A DNA stretch of 64,000 bases from UBA4665 sp036388555 (lineage in GTDB: Bacteria; Patescibacteriota; Saccharimonadia; Saccharimonadales; UBA4665): assembly GCA_036388555.1 (NCBI GenBank), contig DASVRP010000010.1, positions 62,001 to 126,000 on the forward strand, in the 5' to 3' direction. Within the stretch, counting starts at the first letter, position 1; every line of letters starts with the position of its first letter. The notes below the pieces were generated by a model. It had not been told where the DNA came from, searched no databases, and saw only the letters and a list, made by a program, of their open reading frames with translations. Position numbers and translations under genes: made by a program. Shown piece by piece: positions 24,018 to 33,773 of the stretch.

Positions 24018-26144
24018 ATGCCACGTAGAGAACTAGATACCATACCAGGACCAGCCGAACCGACACAACAAGTTCATGAGCACGCTGAGATGGGTATGTA
24101 CCCTACGGCGGAGGACGATACTCCGGGGCTCCTCAATGACGTAGAACTTGCAAATTACCGCGGTACACCGATGGGCGCCCAGGCATTCGTGCGCTCCAGG
24201 CTGTCTGTCCGCGGGACCAAGCTGAAGAATCACTATCCGCTCATAGACCCAGATGAGGCCAACTGGCAGCATCTGCATTATCTGCCCGCCTATGACCGGC
24301 GCATCGTAGCCCGCCGCGAAGACCTCAGCGTCGAAGATGCATACATCGGCCGCATTTCGGAAGATACCATCCCGGTATACGAAAGTGGTGAAGAAGCCTC
24401 AGCCGATCTGGAAGGCGGCGTCACGCTGGGTACCTTCGACAGTGCATTCTGCGACGGACGCACCTGGATGAATGCCAAGATCGCAGAAGCCCGCGCCAAT
24501 GGCCGGTACCATCCGATGCAGGGAAATGACGGCAAGGGGCTGACACATCTGACTGCGACATTCCTGCGCAATCCTGACCGCGCTCACCCATATAGTGGCG
24601 TGGACGGCACGGTCGCACCGTATAACCGCCTTCGTTCGATGACATTGGTCAATATCATGTCCAGTAACTGCGCCAACGATTCGGACGGTCTGTTCGAGCT
24701 TGGCACCGAAGTCATCAATGGAGTGGAACGTCCTAGACGGCGCGTACTGAGCAATATGATAGTCGAGCCGGAGCAGGCCCTGCGCGAAGAAATCGGCCCC
24801 CGTCGCTTCCGCAGAGTCATAATCGACACCATCATGATCCATAAGGTACTGGCCGACCTGCTTAAAGACAATGCTGTGAATGATGTCAAGGGTACTAAAC
24901 TTGAAAACCTCCAGGACCGCGCCATGAACAGCCGCGGTGTCAGCGAAGAAGCCCGTGAACAGGCAGAAAACTTCTTCAGGAGCAGCGACAAGGATCCATA
25001 CGCGCTTCGTATACCGTGGAAAGCTGCCGAACGCCTGATTTATCTGACCAAACTGGAAAAGCACAAGGCTACCCACAAGGCGGATCTGCCACGCATAAAG
25101 GGCGGAAAAGACTACGCGATGAAGGAATTTGTCGAAGCATTCGCCATGGGTATGCAGACCATCAAGATGGAGCAGAAGCTGAATTACCGGCTTGAGAATG
25201 GCCAGCGCACCATGGGCGTCAACCCTATACGCATGAAGATGCACGGTTTCGGTCCCCAGGACTTCAATTTCGCGCAGTGGCTCGGATGGATCGAAGACGG
25301 CGAATACGCCGAAGCCTGCCAGGATATCGCCGGCACATATGGCAACCCGAAATCAGCTGATAAGCGGTTCATTGTCGGTCCCACCCAGGGCAACACGCTA
25401 TGGATATCCCAGAAAAGCCTGTATTCTAACAACTACAGCCAAGATGGCAAACTAGGCGGAGCAGCCTTCTCCGGTAAGTTCGGTATCCCGCACATGTCTC
25501 CCCAGGGCACATATCCGGGAGAGATCATTGAATCCGCCCTGATGCCAGGTAAGCGTAATATGTTCCCGGGCCTCCTTGGACGATTCATTCTTGCAACTCC
25601 TGAAGGCACCCGCCTGGAAGGTTGGTGGGTCGACCTCCTGCAGGCACCGTCCGGCGGTGTCCGCTGGGTTGATGAGATGAAGATTTTGGAGCGTACCGAC
25701 CACAAGCTCCCAGAGACCCCAGACTTCCATGACATCTTCTCAAGGCTGCCTGAGCAGCGCGAAATCATCGTCTGCCGTTCAGATGGTGAGGATATGAAGC
25801 CCATCGGCATCCTCGAACCCGGCACCCAGGCGACGTACGTCAGGACGAAAGATGGTGATGACGTGCGCGTACAGGAAAACATCATTGAAAATCGGCTTGA
25901 GAAGCACAAGCGCCTTAAGAAAGGGCCGCTCAAGCCGGCTGATGCCGAGTACAAACGTAAGACATACGAAGTCAGTGGACTGCCGCTCCAAGCAGGCGAA
26001 GTCGCCGTTGCTGGCATCGCGAACTTCAATGTACCGTATGTCGCAGAGAGTGTAGACTCCGAAGCGAACGGTACCCATGTCGTCATGCCTGGACAGGGCC
26101 GCCACACCGTTCAAAATCAGCGCAAGCTGATAGAGGCTTCCTAG
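24018..26144 (+). CDS. Unrecognised 708-aa soluble protein
   Basis: Start set at ATG 24018 with AAGGAA upstream; the open frame extends to 23949. No membrane segments. The sequence is evenly mixed and looks folded: VRGTKLKNHYPLIDPDEANW near residue 75, a YGNPKSADKRFIVGPTQGNT segment in the middle, a Gly/Pro-rich part (GLLGRFILATPEG), then a Lys/Arg-rich helix (LEKHKRLKKGPLKPADAEYK) and a C-terminal beta segment. No catalytic motif or family was recognised. It heads a same-strand set with genes at 26155 and 27451 (gaps 10 and 63 bases), ended by a strong terminator. Confidence 0.7.
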   Translation: MPRRELDTIPGPAEPTQQVHEHAEMGMYPTAEDDTPGLLNDVELANYRGTPMGAQAFVRSRLSVRGTKLKNHYPLIDPDEANWQHLHYLPAYDRRIVARREDLSVEDAYIGRISEDTIPVYESGEEASADLEGGVTLGTFDSAFCDGRTWMNAKIAEARANGRYHPMQGNDGKGLTHLTATFLRNPDRAHPYSGVDGTVAPYNRLRSMTLVNIMSSNCANDSDGLFELGTEVINGVERPRRRVLSNMIVEPEQALREEIGPRRFRRVIIDTIMIHKVLADLLKDNAVNDVKGTKLENLQDRAMNSRGVSEEAREQAENFFRSSDKDPYALRIPWKAAERLIYLTKLEKHKATHKADLPRIKGGKDYAMKEFVEAFAMGMQTIKMEQKLNYRLENGQRTMGVNPIRMKMHGFGPQDFNFAQWLGWIEDGEYAEACQDIAGTYGNPKSADKRFIVGPTQGNTLWISQKSLYSNNYSQDGKLGGAAFSGKFGIPHMSPQGTYPGEIIESALMPGKRNMFPGLLGRFILATPEGTRLEGWWVDLLQAPSGGVRWVDEMKILERTDHKLPETPDFHDIFSRLPEQREIIVCRSDGEDMKPIGILEPGTQATYVRTKDGDDVRVQENIIENRLEKHKRLKKGPLKPADAEYKRKTYEVSGLPLQAGEVAVAGIANFNVPYVAESVDSEANGTHVVMPGQGRHTVQNQRKLIEAS

Positions 26145-26154
26145 GTATATCCAC

Positions 26155-27387
26155 ATGGCACAGACACCTGATCGACCAATCAATCCGCAGCAGACAGATC
26201 CGGCGCAGCAGGCGGCTGACCCTACACCAGAAGAGACATTCGAGCCGTTCGACTTTAACTCGCTTCCTTCTGCCGAACCACGTAAGGAAGTACGGCAGAT
26301 AACTGCCCGGCTCCATCCTCGACTTAAGATCCCGACCTGCGAGACGATCATGGACATGTCTGACTGCCTGATGATACCAGCCAGTCAGATGGGGCATGAC
26401 ATGTGGGTACTTGACGGTGACCGACAGCCGTACCAGCCGAAAGGCACCGTTGCCCAGCTGGCCATCATGTCTGCAATAGTCAACTCAGACGAAGCGCCAA
26501 TGTCGAATGCATGGCTTGAAAGAGATACGATCAAAGCCGATTTGCAGAGCGGTGCGGTCGGCGCTGTCGCCCATATGGCTGTCGTGGCAAGCAACCGGGA
26601 CGAGCGGCTGGGCCGTGAAGGCCTGCTCAACAATCCTACTTTCACGAAGGAGTCAGTTCCGGATGATTGGGTAGCGGTCGACGACCTCTTCAATGCTGCG
26701 CTCGACAATGGCATAACATTCGTCGACAATACCGGCAAAGCCATCACATTCCAGAAACCGACGCCGACACCTGAAAAGCCCCATCCGATGATGATCGCGG
26801 GCGTATTCATGTCAAATCCCGATAATACGGATTTTGAGCTGGCTGCCTTTGATCCGCAAAATCTCATCAACATTAAGAATAGGACAAAAAAAGCTTTTGG
26901 TCTTCTCGAGGTGAATGCTCATGGCGGAACGATCTATGGTGCCGACCTCATCTTCGGCGACGGGTCGGATCCACGGCCAAAATCGGATTGTATCGTCGTA
27001 AAGACGACGGAGTCCCTCCCACTCCTCAACACAATCGACAACCCAGCAAAGATTCCCGGCATCCGTGGTGTTGCTGAGAAATACCTCACTCAATCCCAGC
27101 TCCCCGGCCGCAGCCGGCGGGTGCCTAATGGCAGGACACCGCTCGGTGCCGGATCCGAAGGATCCCGTGAGGGCGAAGATACTTCCGAACCCACAAACGA
27201 GGAGCTACGGGGCCGCAGGGGCCGGCCGCAGCTGACCGCTGTCACGGGCACCGGAGAAGAAGACGGCTCGGATGCCTCAGGCAAAGAGCCGAATATCTTT
27301 GAAGCCGACGAGACGCTTGCCGACTCATCCGAACTGATGCGCGTCAAGCGAAGCGGCAGTAAGTCCAAAAGGCGCTACGGCTTATGA
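26155..27387 (+). CDS. Unrecognised 410-aa protein
   Basis: Gln/Pro-rich start, a folded-looking core (about 45-320, e.g. RLHPRLKIPTCETIMDMSDC and HPMMIAGVFMSNPDNTDF) and a disordered Gly/Arg/Glu-rich C-terminus ending in KRSGSKSKRRYGL. No membrane helix and no known motif. It follows the 708-aa gene by 10 bases and is probably co-transcribed. The charged tail suggests binding to nucleic acid, membrane or another protein; this is inference only. Confidence 0.7.
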   Translation: MAQTPDRPINPQQTDPAQQAADPTPEETFEPFDFNSLPSAEPRKEVRQITARLHPRLKIPTCETIMDMSDCLMIPASQMGHDMWVLDGDRQPYQPKGTVAQLAIMSAIVNSDEAPMSNAWLERDTIKADLQSGAVGAVAHMAVVASNRDERLGREGLLNNPTFTKESVPDDWVAVDDLFNAALDNGITFVDNTGKAITFQKPTPTPEKPHPMMIAGVFMSNPDNTDFELAAFDPQNLINIKNRTKKAFGLLEVNAHGGTIYGADLIFGDGSDPRPKSDCIVVKTTESLPLLNTIDNPAKIPGIRGVAEKYLTQSQLPGRSRRVPNGRTPLGAGSEGSREGEDTSEPTNEELRGRRGRPQLTAVTGTGEEDGSDASGKEPNIFEADETLADSSELMRVKRSGSKSKRRYGL

Positions 27388-27450
27388 TGCAGACCCGCCG
27401 GAAGTACATTGGTATAAGTTTAAATCATATTGAAAGACAGAGGTAACGAC

Positions 27451-28329
27451 ATGACATTCTGGGGAGAAACGAAATCTACTGGCGACGGAAGTGATCAACT
27501 ATTCGATCAGGGCGGACTGGCACAACGTGCCACGAACCCAAAAATGATCAAAGCCGCACTTAGGAAGGGGGCGGGTAAGGGTAAGAAAGACCAGCCCCGT
27601 GTCGACCTTGGCATCCCGAACGGCATGCGTCATGGCGTACGCCTTGAAGACTTTGAATATAAGAACCCCTATCGGACTACCAGCGCCAAGATTACGAAAA
27701 GTATCGTGCGGCTAGGCCTCAGCAAGGATGCCCGGGCTGAAGTCAAAAAACTCAAGGACACGCACAAGGATACGACCGTATGGAGGATCACTACAGCCAA
27801 TAAAGGCAACAAGGTCACCTACGAAAAAATGAACGGATTCGATGCACTCAAACTCCGGGCACACCGGGCAGTCGGGCGTCGCGCCCTGGCCCTGGGGCTT
27901 CTGGTCGGAGTGCCGGCACTGGCATTCAATACCTCGGCCACACCGGGTCAGTTTATCGACGACCAGATCGCCGCTTTTACGGGTGGTGACAGCGGTTCAC
28001 AGATCGGCACTGCCAACGGCGTGTCAGTCAATGGCAAAAAAGCAAAGCCGATAGTTCTGAAGGAAGTAGACACTACCTGTGTCGGTGGCGTAGACACCGT
28101 CGTCATTTCCAAGAAGGATACCAGGGCCGAGTATCCTGCACTGGAAGCGATGCAGCGCAGCTTCGGCGATACGGCACTCGACGGCTTCGCATACAACGAC
28201 CCCGAACTCGCGGACCAGTTCCTGACAGCTATGGGTAAGCACAAGTCGTTGGGTGGCGGCGAAGCTCTACCTGACAACCAGGGTGCCGAAGTACGCGTAC
28301 CGCTCGAGTGCGGTCCGACAGCCCAATAG
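27451..28329 (+). CDS. Single-pass membrane protein, 292 aa
   Basis: Start set at ATG 27451 with AGAGG eight bases upstream. The basic cytoplasmic part (about 1-140) ends with FDALKLRAHRAVGRRALALG. One membrane helix lies at about 143-162 (LALGLLVGVPALAFNTSA). The remainder is extracytoplasmic and has two Cys, in DTTCVGG and PLECGPT, that could form a disulphide. No family recognised. Last gene of the 24-28.3 kb set. Its topology matches the products of the opposite-strand operon at 28.5-33.7 kb. Confidence 0.7.
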   Translation: MTFWGETKSTGDGSDQLFDQGGLAQRATNPKMIKAALRKGAGKGKKDQPRVDLGIPNGMRHGVRLEDFEYKNPYRTTSAKITKSIVRLGLSKDARAEVKKLKDTHKDTTVWRITTANKGNKVTYEKMNGFDALKLRAHRAVGRRALALGLLVGVPALAFNTSATPGQFIDDQIAAFTGGDSGSQIGTANGVSVNGKKAKPIVLKEVDTTCVGGVDTVVISKKDTRAEYPALEAMQRSFGDTALDGFAYNDPELADQFLTAMGKHKSLGGGEALPDNQGAEVRVPLECGPTAQ

Positions 28330-28345
28330 GACACACACCCCCCGT

Positions 28346-28382
28346 GATATAAAAACAGCCCGGCATGGGCTGTTTTTATATC
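28346..28382. terminator. Bidirectional terminator
   Basis: A 16-bp perfect inverted repeat, GATATAAAAACAGCCC, loop GGCAT, reverse complement. A-run and T-run feet serve the gene sets converging from both sides. Confidence 0.9.
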
Positions 28383-28483
28383 GTATGTTCTATGTGCTAG
28401 GCGCCTTCATCGTCTTGGTCCCGTAAAGGCGTCAGGCAGGCGCTGCGAAGCTCACATGAAGGAGCTTATTGTTATAGTATCTG

Positions 28484-30910
28484 CTAGTTGTTCCTGGCAG
28501 CTTTTTCGTGGGCTTCCTTGAGCATCTTCTTGGCGTCAGGCAGGTATTTCTTATCGAAATCCTTATAGATTGCGTTGTCGATACCATTCTGGTTGACGCC
28601 CTGCATCTTTTCAGCCCAGATTTCAAGATCATCGGGATCGGTCGTATCCATTCCCATGCCCGCTGGCGTATTGTCCTTGGCCCACTTGGCAGCATCTTCG
28701 ACCTGGTCTTCGAACGGATATATCTCGGCGATTTTGTCATCTGGAGCATTCATCGCCTTGCGTATCTTATCAGCATTCCCATAGTCGCCGCCTCGTCCAC
28801 CGGATGTCGTCTGGAACGCTCCGATGGGAGACTTGTGCTTCGGCACGTTCTTGTTGCGGGCATTTTCCTTGATATCGTAATAGCTCTCTGCGATAGCCAC
28901 ACCGACACCAACCTCGGGCCTGACGCCTTGCTTCTTGAACGTTTCCTCAATTATCAGGACCTGGTCGAGTGTCGGGTCTCCGGTCGGTGAACCCTTGTCG
29001 GCCTTCGCTTTATTGTCGCTGCTGTCGTTCTTGGTATCTTTGCTTTGTGCATTACCGTTGGTAAGCTTGTCCTTACCCTTGCTAGGCTTGCCGACAGACG
29101 TATCTCCTGAACCAGTTTCTTCACCGGTGTCGGTGCCGTCATCGTCTAACGATCTGTCATCTGCGGATTGTTCCGAGTCGCTACCGAAGAAATTTTCAAA
29201 CGTGTTTTTGATCTTGCCAGTGAAGCCGTATGTGCTGGGTGATTCAGCATCGTCGTCGCTCCCGTCCTGGCCGTTACCATTTTCCTGTGTGTCGGTGATT
29301 TTTTTCTTGCCGGGTTTGGCGTCGCTGGGACTGGAAGTGTCATCTGCGGAACTGTCAAGGTCCTGTTCAGCGATTACTGCATCCCCGGTAACCGGTGGAG
29401 TTTCAATATCCATCGTCGTATCAAGCAGGTCGACGAAGCCGGTGACAGCATCCTTGGCTGTCTTGGCTGGAGTAGTAGCGTCAATCACGCCAGGGGCGAG
29501 CTTGATCTGCTTCCTGCCTTTGCCAGGGTTCTTTTCATTGAAGTTTTCCTCGTACACCTGGCTTGCGACGACGACACGGCCGGCCAGGTCGTCGAGTGGG
29601 TCCAGCTTCGCACAGTCGGTATCTTCGCAGTACGGGCGGTTCGTAAGTTCTACACCACCGATGGATGCCGGCCAGTGCTCCATAAGGACAGCGGATTCGT
29701 CACCGCCACTGTCTTTCGGTGTTCCTACATAGCCGAACGGTGTACCGGCTTTGATCTTGTGGCCAGGTTTGACATCGAGCCCATGTTTCAGACCGGCGAA
29801 GTTGAGCGTGGTACCGTCACCTAATTTGGCAAATACAGTCGAACCGGTATGACGGTTCGACTTACTGTCACGCTTGGCAAGTACGGTCATGTCTTTTGGG
29901 GCGACGACCGGTGTGCCCTTCGGAGCTTTGATGACAGTCATCGGGTAGGGAGCAGGGGAATCAGTGTCTAAACGATCGAGCACCTCAATCTTACCCGGGT
30001 CGCCGGCTACGGGCAGCATCATGTCGCTGGTATGTGTCTTGGATTTAGTAGCCGGTTTTACAACGAGCTTCGTATCGGATGCCTTAGGCTTGTACGCGCG
30101 CTCCTTGATGGCTGGCTTCTTTGCGGTTCCGGGCTTAGCCGATGTACCATTCTTAGCCGGAGAACCGCCAGTATTGCCCCGGCCGGACTGGCCGCCAGAT
30201 TCTGAGCCTGAGCCAGAGTCTGATTCAGAATCAGAGCTGGACGAGTCTGGGATGGTTTCGCCCTGCAGCATATCGACGAACTTCGTCGCACGGGTCGTCA
30301 GGAATTCAAGGAAGGATTTGGTCTCGACGACGATAGGAGAGGCTGCGATACCCGTGACAGCAGTGAGTTCCGTTTCGGGAGAGACCAGACTCAGCACGTC
30401 AGGCGTACTGCTGCTTGCGAGTTGACGGAGTGCTGATTGCCCGCTACTGTCCGATTTGCCGGCCAGTTGCTGCAACGGGGCGCTGCCTTTGCGGGGCGAT
30501 ACCAACGTGGTCAACTGTTGCCCGGCCGTCGCATCATCTTCGACGATACCAGCCAGTATGTCCTGTTCGCTAGATCGGCCCGCAACAGGCGAAGCGGATA
30601 CGAACGATTTGACGGCACCCAACTTGAGCGTATGTCCGGATGTATCAGGGCCGTCACGAAGGCCGAACATATCGGCGGCATGTGTGCTTGCGGCGCCTGG
30701 GACCATGGCAGTGCCAGCGACGACAGCCGCCGCCAGGCTGCCGGTAAGCATAGTACGGCGATCAGGCATACGAGCGACCACGTTCCCTAGGGAAACAGAA
30801 GGTTGCAAGGGGTTTTTGTCACAGACCAGGGCGGTCAGTCGTGATACATCATCCCCATAATCTTCCAGGTATTTGTCGATCAATTCGGTTGATTCGTATC
30901 GCTTGCTCAT
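28484..30910 (-). CDS. Large envelope protein with degenerate M23-like and lytic transglycosylase-like domains
   Basis: 808 aa. A cytoplasmic N-terminus of about 50 residues (ELIDKYLEDYGDDVSRLTAL) is followed by RRTMLTGSLAAAVVAGTAMV, a membrane segment or Tat-like signal. Long low-complexity Ser/Asp/Gly/Lys linkers (about 210-300 and 495-640) separate two modules. The first (about 310-440) resembles M23/LytM folds (VVAPKDMTVLAKR, AGLKHGLDVKPGHKIKAGTP, FGYVG, LMEHWP) but lacks a clear HxxxD and HxH metal set. The second (640-808) is SLT-like: candidate catalytic Glu675 in VAIAESYYD, then SPIGAFQTTSGG and NGIDNAIYKDFDKKYL. It probably binds or cuts peptidoglycan. It is the last gene of a four-gene minus-strand operon. 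Confidence 0.75.
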   Translation of the reverse strand: MSKRYESTELIDKYLEDYGDDVSRLTALVCDKNPLQPSVSLGNVVARMPDRRTMLTGSLAAAVVAGTAMVPGAASTHAADMFGLRDGPDTSGHTLKLGAVKSFVSASPVAGRSSEQDILAGIVEDDATAGQQLTTLVSPRKGSAPLQQLAGKSDSSGQSALRQLASSSTPDVLSLVSPETELTAVTGIAASPIVVETKSFLEFLTTRATKFVDMLQGETIPDSSSSDSESDSGSGSESGGQSGRGNTGGSPAKNGTSAKPGTAKKPAIKERAYKPKASDTKLVVKPATKSKTHTSDMMLPVAGDPGKIEVLDRLDTDSPAPYPMTVIKAPKGTPVVAPKDMTVLAKRDSKSNRHTGSTVFAKLGDGTTLNFAGLKHGLDVKPGHKIKAGTPFGYVGTPKDSGGDESAVLMEHWPASIGGVELTNRPYCEDTDCAKLDPLDDLAGRVVVASQVYEENFNEKNPGKGRKQIKLAPGVIDATTPAKTAKDAVTGFVDLLDTTMDIETPPVTGDAVIAEQDLDSSADDTSSPSDAKPGKKKITDTQENGNGQDGSDDDAESPSTYGFTGKIKNTFENFFGSDSEQSADDRSLDDDGTDTGEETGSGDTSVGKPSKGKDKLTNGNAQSKDTKNDSSDNKAKADKGSPTGDPTLDQVLIIEETFKKQGVRPEVGVGVAIAESYYDIKENARNKNVPKHKSPIGAFQTTSGGRGGDYGNADKIRKAMNAPDDKIAEIYPFEDQVEDAAKWAKDNTPAGMGMDTTDPDDLEIWAEKMQGVNQNGIDNAIYKDFDKKYLPDAKKMLKEAHEKAARNN

Positions 30911-30990
30911 AGGTGTATCCCTGCTACTAAATGTAGTATACCACCGTAACTATGAAATAATCCACTGTATTTTATGACTATTTTATGGGC

Positions 30991-31863
30991 TTATTTAGGC
31001 CGATGTTCGGGCTTGCAGGGTATCATCCACGTACCCTTCGTATTCGTGAATGACACACCGGTCACATACGTATTCGGGTCCGGTGGAGTAGTGGTATATG
31101 GCTTAACATCGTACATGCTTACCGAATTCTTCAGGAACCTCGCCTCAGGGGGATTAACGGCCTTCTCGCCGTCCACCGGCACTTTCGGCATCAGTACGGT
31201 AGCCCGGGACCGCGCGGCTTCGATTATATTTTCAGCGTCTTCGAAAGCGGCGGCCCGCATTGTTTCGTCAGGGCTTGTACAGAGAGCTTTAAAATAGAGG
31301 CCGGCGTCCATCTTCTTCGGGTTCGCCTTAGTGACCTTAGCGTACGCCTCGGGCAGGATCTTGATCTTGACGCTGATCGCATTGATTCGTTTCTGCTTAT
31401 CCTGGGTAATGTGGGCCGGGTCGATCTCGAATGTCGCCACTTTGCCGATAGTCGTCTTCGGGCTGTCAGTCTGGTCGAGGGTAGGGAACTCAGCGGTCGA
31501 CACGATCGGACCGGGGAGCCGCAGATTGTAGAGTATCCCTTTGAGCCTGTTCTCACCGTAATCATTGGACTCGACGACACTGTCGGTCGAGGCACTGATT
31601 AGACTTGGCACCAGGATAGCACCGGCGGCAAGTCCGGCAGCACCCCACCAGGCGAGCTTACCCTTCCAGGTCATCTTGTCTGAGCGGTTCGCCGACGTGC
31701 CGAGCGTACCATCATCGACTACAGGCCGCCACCCGGCGCTTCTGCCGTGGTTCGGGAAACTGCTACCCCGGTCGTCCCCGGGGAAATAGTCTTCAAACGA
31801 TTCGTGCCTACCTCCGAACACCGCTATCCTGCCTTCTTCATTGTCGCCGTGCCCATGTCGCAC
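30991..31863 (-). CDS. Single-pass membrane protein, 290 aa
   Basis: Gly/Asp/His-rich cytoplasmic start, one membrane helix at about 70-92 (KLAWWGAAGLAAGAILVPSL), then an extracytoplasmic domain of about 195 residues with two Cys (KALCTSP and WMIPCKP). No family recognised. The frame overlaps the upstream gene by 40 bases. An internal GTG just after the upstream stop, with GGCAGGA before it, could be the true start and would shorten the product by about 14 residues. Confidence 0.65.
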   Translation of the reverse strand: MRHGHGDNEEGRIAVFGGRHESFEDYFPGDDRGSSFPNHGRSAGWRPVVDDGTLGTSANRSDKMTWKGKLAWWGAAGLAAGAILVPSLISASTDSVVESNDYGENRLKGILYNLRLPGPIVSTAEFPTLDQTDSPKTTIGKVATFEIDPAHITQDKQKRINAISVKIKILPEAYAKVTKANPKKMDAGLYFKALCTSPDETMRAAAFEDAENIIEAARSRATVLMPKVPVDGEKAVNPPEARFLKNSVSMYDVKPYTTTPPDPNTYVTGVSFTNTKGTWMIPCKPEHRPK

Positions 31864-32930
31864 CGCCGCGGTTCGATTCCACCGATATTGATCTTCTCGA
31901 CTTCGAGGTGCTTCGGCACGATGCTGAGGTCGTTCAGGCCGTTGCGCTCACGCTCGTACTCAGCGTGCCAGAAGTCCTGGCGGGCCTGTGGCGGGTCGAC
32001 ATTGACTTCGACCCTGCCGGCCTTGTATGCAGCTGCGACGAGTTCCTGCTCGCCAAGTTTGGCAGCGATCTGCCCTTGGGCCACCTGGGCAAGCTTGGTT
32101 TTGACTTGTTCCATGTCAAGCTGCTGCTCGGGACATGACTGTGCCAGGGCCGCCATCGTGATCAGTTTCTTCATGGTATAGGAATAAAAATTGCGCTCAT
32201 TGGTCCCAAATGTGCCGACATTCTTATAGTCGTTATTATTCCACAAGTCTTCGTTGGCCTGTGTCTGGGCCACATGCGCCATACACAGGTCGAGCGTCCC
32301 GGCATTGATAGCGATTTTGGAGATGCTTTTGCCGTTCTTGTCGAAGGTCACATTGTACGGCACCTTCGATTTATTCTTGGACAACGCCTGACTAAGCTGG
32401 CGGGCATTCTTGTCGTTATCTATCGATGTCTTGTAGCTGCCGAAGTTAAAGCAGGGCATGCCGGTCACTTCTGTCGTCCTGGCATTGCCAGGGTTATAGA
32501 ACAGTTTGGCATCGTCCCGGAAGGGCATATCGTGCCAGAAGTCACCGTTAAACGCGAATTCACCCGTACCTGCCATATCGATCGAGGCAACGCCGAAGCT
32601 GACATTCAACTCGTCGCTGATGATGCGCTCCCTCTTCAGGCCGATACCGCTTGCTGAGCCGCCTGATTCCTCTTCAAATTCAAAGCCGACGATACCGGCC
32701 AGTTTCCGCTTGAGGGCTTCGCTAGCTTCATCGGCGGCATTTTCGAGCCCACAGGCGATGGCTCCACGATAATCTCCGGTAGCGACCAGCATCGCACAGT
32801 TGTCGTCTTCCAGATGTCGATAGCCCTGGATGCCAACGGTGGCTATCGAAAGCACACCGGCACCGATCAGCGCGATTTTAGCTGGATGCTGATTCGCTCC
32901 GCCGATCCGTGGTCTCCATTGGTCCGTCAT
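31824..32930 (-). CDS. Single-pass membrane protein, 368 aa
   Basis: Short cytoplasmic start and a membrane helix at about 17-36 (AKIALIGAGVLSIATVGIQG). A large extracytoplasmic part contains about five Cys (DNCAML, AIACGL, MPCFNF, DLCMAH, QSCPEQQ, plus RRCDMG near the end), enough for disulphides. Segment IAAKLGEQELVAAAYKAGRV looks helical. No family recognised. Second gene of the operon that starts at 33673. Confidence 0.7.
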   Translation of the reverse strand: MTDQWRPRIGGANQHPAKIALIGAGVLSIATVGIQGYRHLEDDNCAMLVATGDYRGAIACGLENAADEASEALKRKLAGIVGFEFEEESGGSASGIGLKRERIISDELNVSFGVASIDMAGTGEFAFNGDFWHDMPFRDDAKLFYNPGNARTTEVTGMPCFNFGSYKTSIDNDKNARQLSQALSKNKSKVPYNVTFDKNGKSISKIAINAGTLDLCMAHVAQTQANEDLWNNNDYKNVGTFGTNERNFYSYTMKKLITMAALAQSCPEQQLDMEQVKTKLAQVAQGQIAAKLGEQELVAAAYKAGRVEVNVDPPQARQDFWHAEYERERNGLNDLSIVPKHLEVEKINIGGIEPRRCDMGTATMKKAG

Positions 32931-32989
32931 GTGCTTGTCTCCCTGGATTATGTTTGTGGTCGTCTATATTCAGCTCTACGTGCAGCCTA

Positions 32990-33673
32990 TTATGGCACAT
33001 TCGGAGGCCGGCAGAGCGGTGCTTTACCGTCATCGGGGTATAGTTCGACAGGAGCCGCGACCGTGGCCGGCAAGCCGCCGACGCTGCGCAGTAGGTATTC
33101 ACCATGGAGCCTGAGCGGTTTCGACGCAGCCTGGCATTCGGCGACGGTGTCGATAGGATCGGAATGGAACGTCTCGTTGATCGAGAAGGCGCCGCCCTTG
33201 TAGTTGCGGTCGAGGGAGACTTGCATGCTCACCGCCGCCTTGCCGCCAACTTTGACGACCGCCGCCTTGTCTGTTTTCAGGCAGAACTGGGCTGCCGGGT
33301 CAGACTCCTCGCCGTCGATGGGAACCCTGAAATCATCTGCGTTCTTGCCTGTCGGACAGTAGTAGGACGAACCTGCCTTGAGCTTTCCGACGGCCGCATT
33401 CAGCTGGGCGGCCGTCGGGGCCTGCTTGGCAGCCGTGTTATTCGGTGCCTTAGCGCCTTTGCCGAAAATGAGATCAAGTGGGTCGAGCGCCAAAGGTGAT
33501 TGCCACTTGCCAGCATCGTTGTGGAAATTACGGATCTCGATATATTCGGCCACGGGGCCATACTTTTTTACATCTACATGAGAATCGGTATCCGGAATAC
33601 TGAACAGAGCCAACCCCAGTAATGCCGTCCTTATCTTATGACGCCTCATTGCCGACAGGGATTCGCGTATCAT
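32990..33673 (-). CDS. Single-pass membrane protein, 227 aa, first gene of the envelope operon
   Basis: Start set at ATG 33671-33673 (MIRESLSAMRRHKIRTALLG). A TTG seven codons upstream lies inside the promoter. Membrane helix at about 14-30, then an extracytoplasmic domain with two Cys (SYYCPTGKN and FCLKTDKA) and a beta-rich C-terminus (VSMQVSLDRNYKGGAFSINE). The N-terminal design, the YxCP(T/D)GK/T motif and the promoter resemble those of the NlpC/P60 gene at 35981, so the two may be distant paralogues sharing an N-terminal half. No catalytic motif seen. Confidence 0.7.
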   Translation of the reverse strand: MIRESLSAMRRHKIRTALLGLALFSIPDTDSHVDVKKYGPVAEYIEIRNFHNDAGKWQSPLALDPLDLIFGKGAKAPNNTAAKQAPTAAQLNAAVGKLKAGSSYYCPTGKNADDFRVPIDGEESDPAAQFCLKTDKAAVVKVGGKAAVSMQVSLDRNYKGGAFSINETFHSDPIDTVAECQAASKPLRLHGEYLLRSVGGLPATVAAPVELYPDDGKAPLCRPPNVP

Positions 33674-33682
33674 AGTTACTAT

Positions 33683-33711
33683 TTTATATATCAAATTAGC
33701 AAAATAGTAAA
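33683..33711 (-). promoter_or_regulatory. Promoter of the four-gene envelope operon
   Basis: TTTACT (33706-33711), 17-bp spacer, TATAAA (33683-33688), nine bases to the ATG at 33673. Near-identical to the promoter at 36926-36954, including the AATTTGATATATAAAATA core. Confidence 0.75.
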
Positions 33712-33758
33712 ATTAATCTTCATTACCTTCAAAATGACCTGGCGCAGCTGCCTGAATA

Positions 33759-33767
33759 TGATATAAA
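33759..33767 (+). promoter_or_regulatory. Extended -10 promoter of the class A PBP (leaderless)
   Basis: TGa + TATAAA, six bases before the ATG at 33774; no SD. Confidence 0.65.
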
Positions 33768-33773
33768 TAATAC

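Noticed and set aside
33674..33694. TTG start giving an MIYKI N-terminus for the 32990 and 35981 genes
   Set aside because: The TTG and following codons are the conserved promoter region itself, with the -10 inside the would-be coding part.
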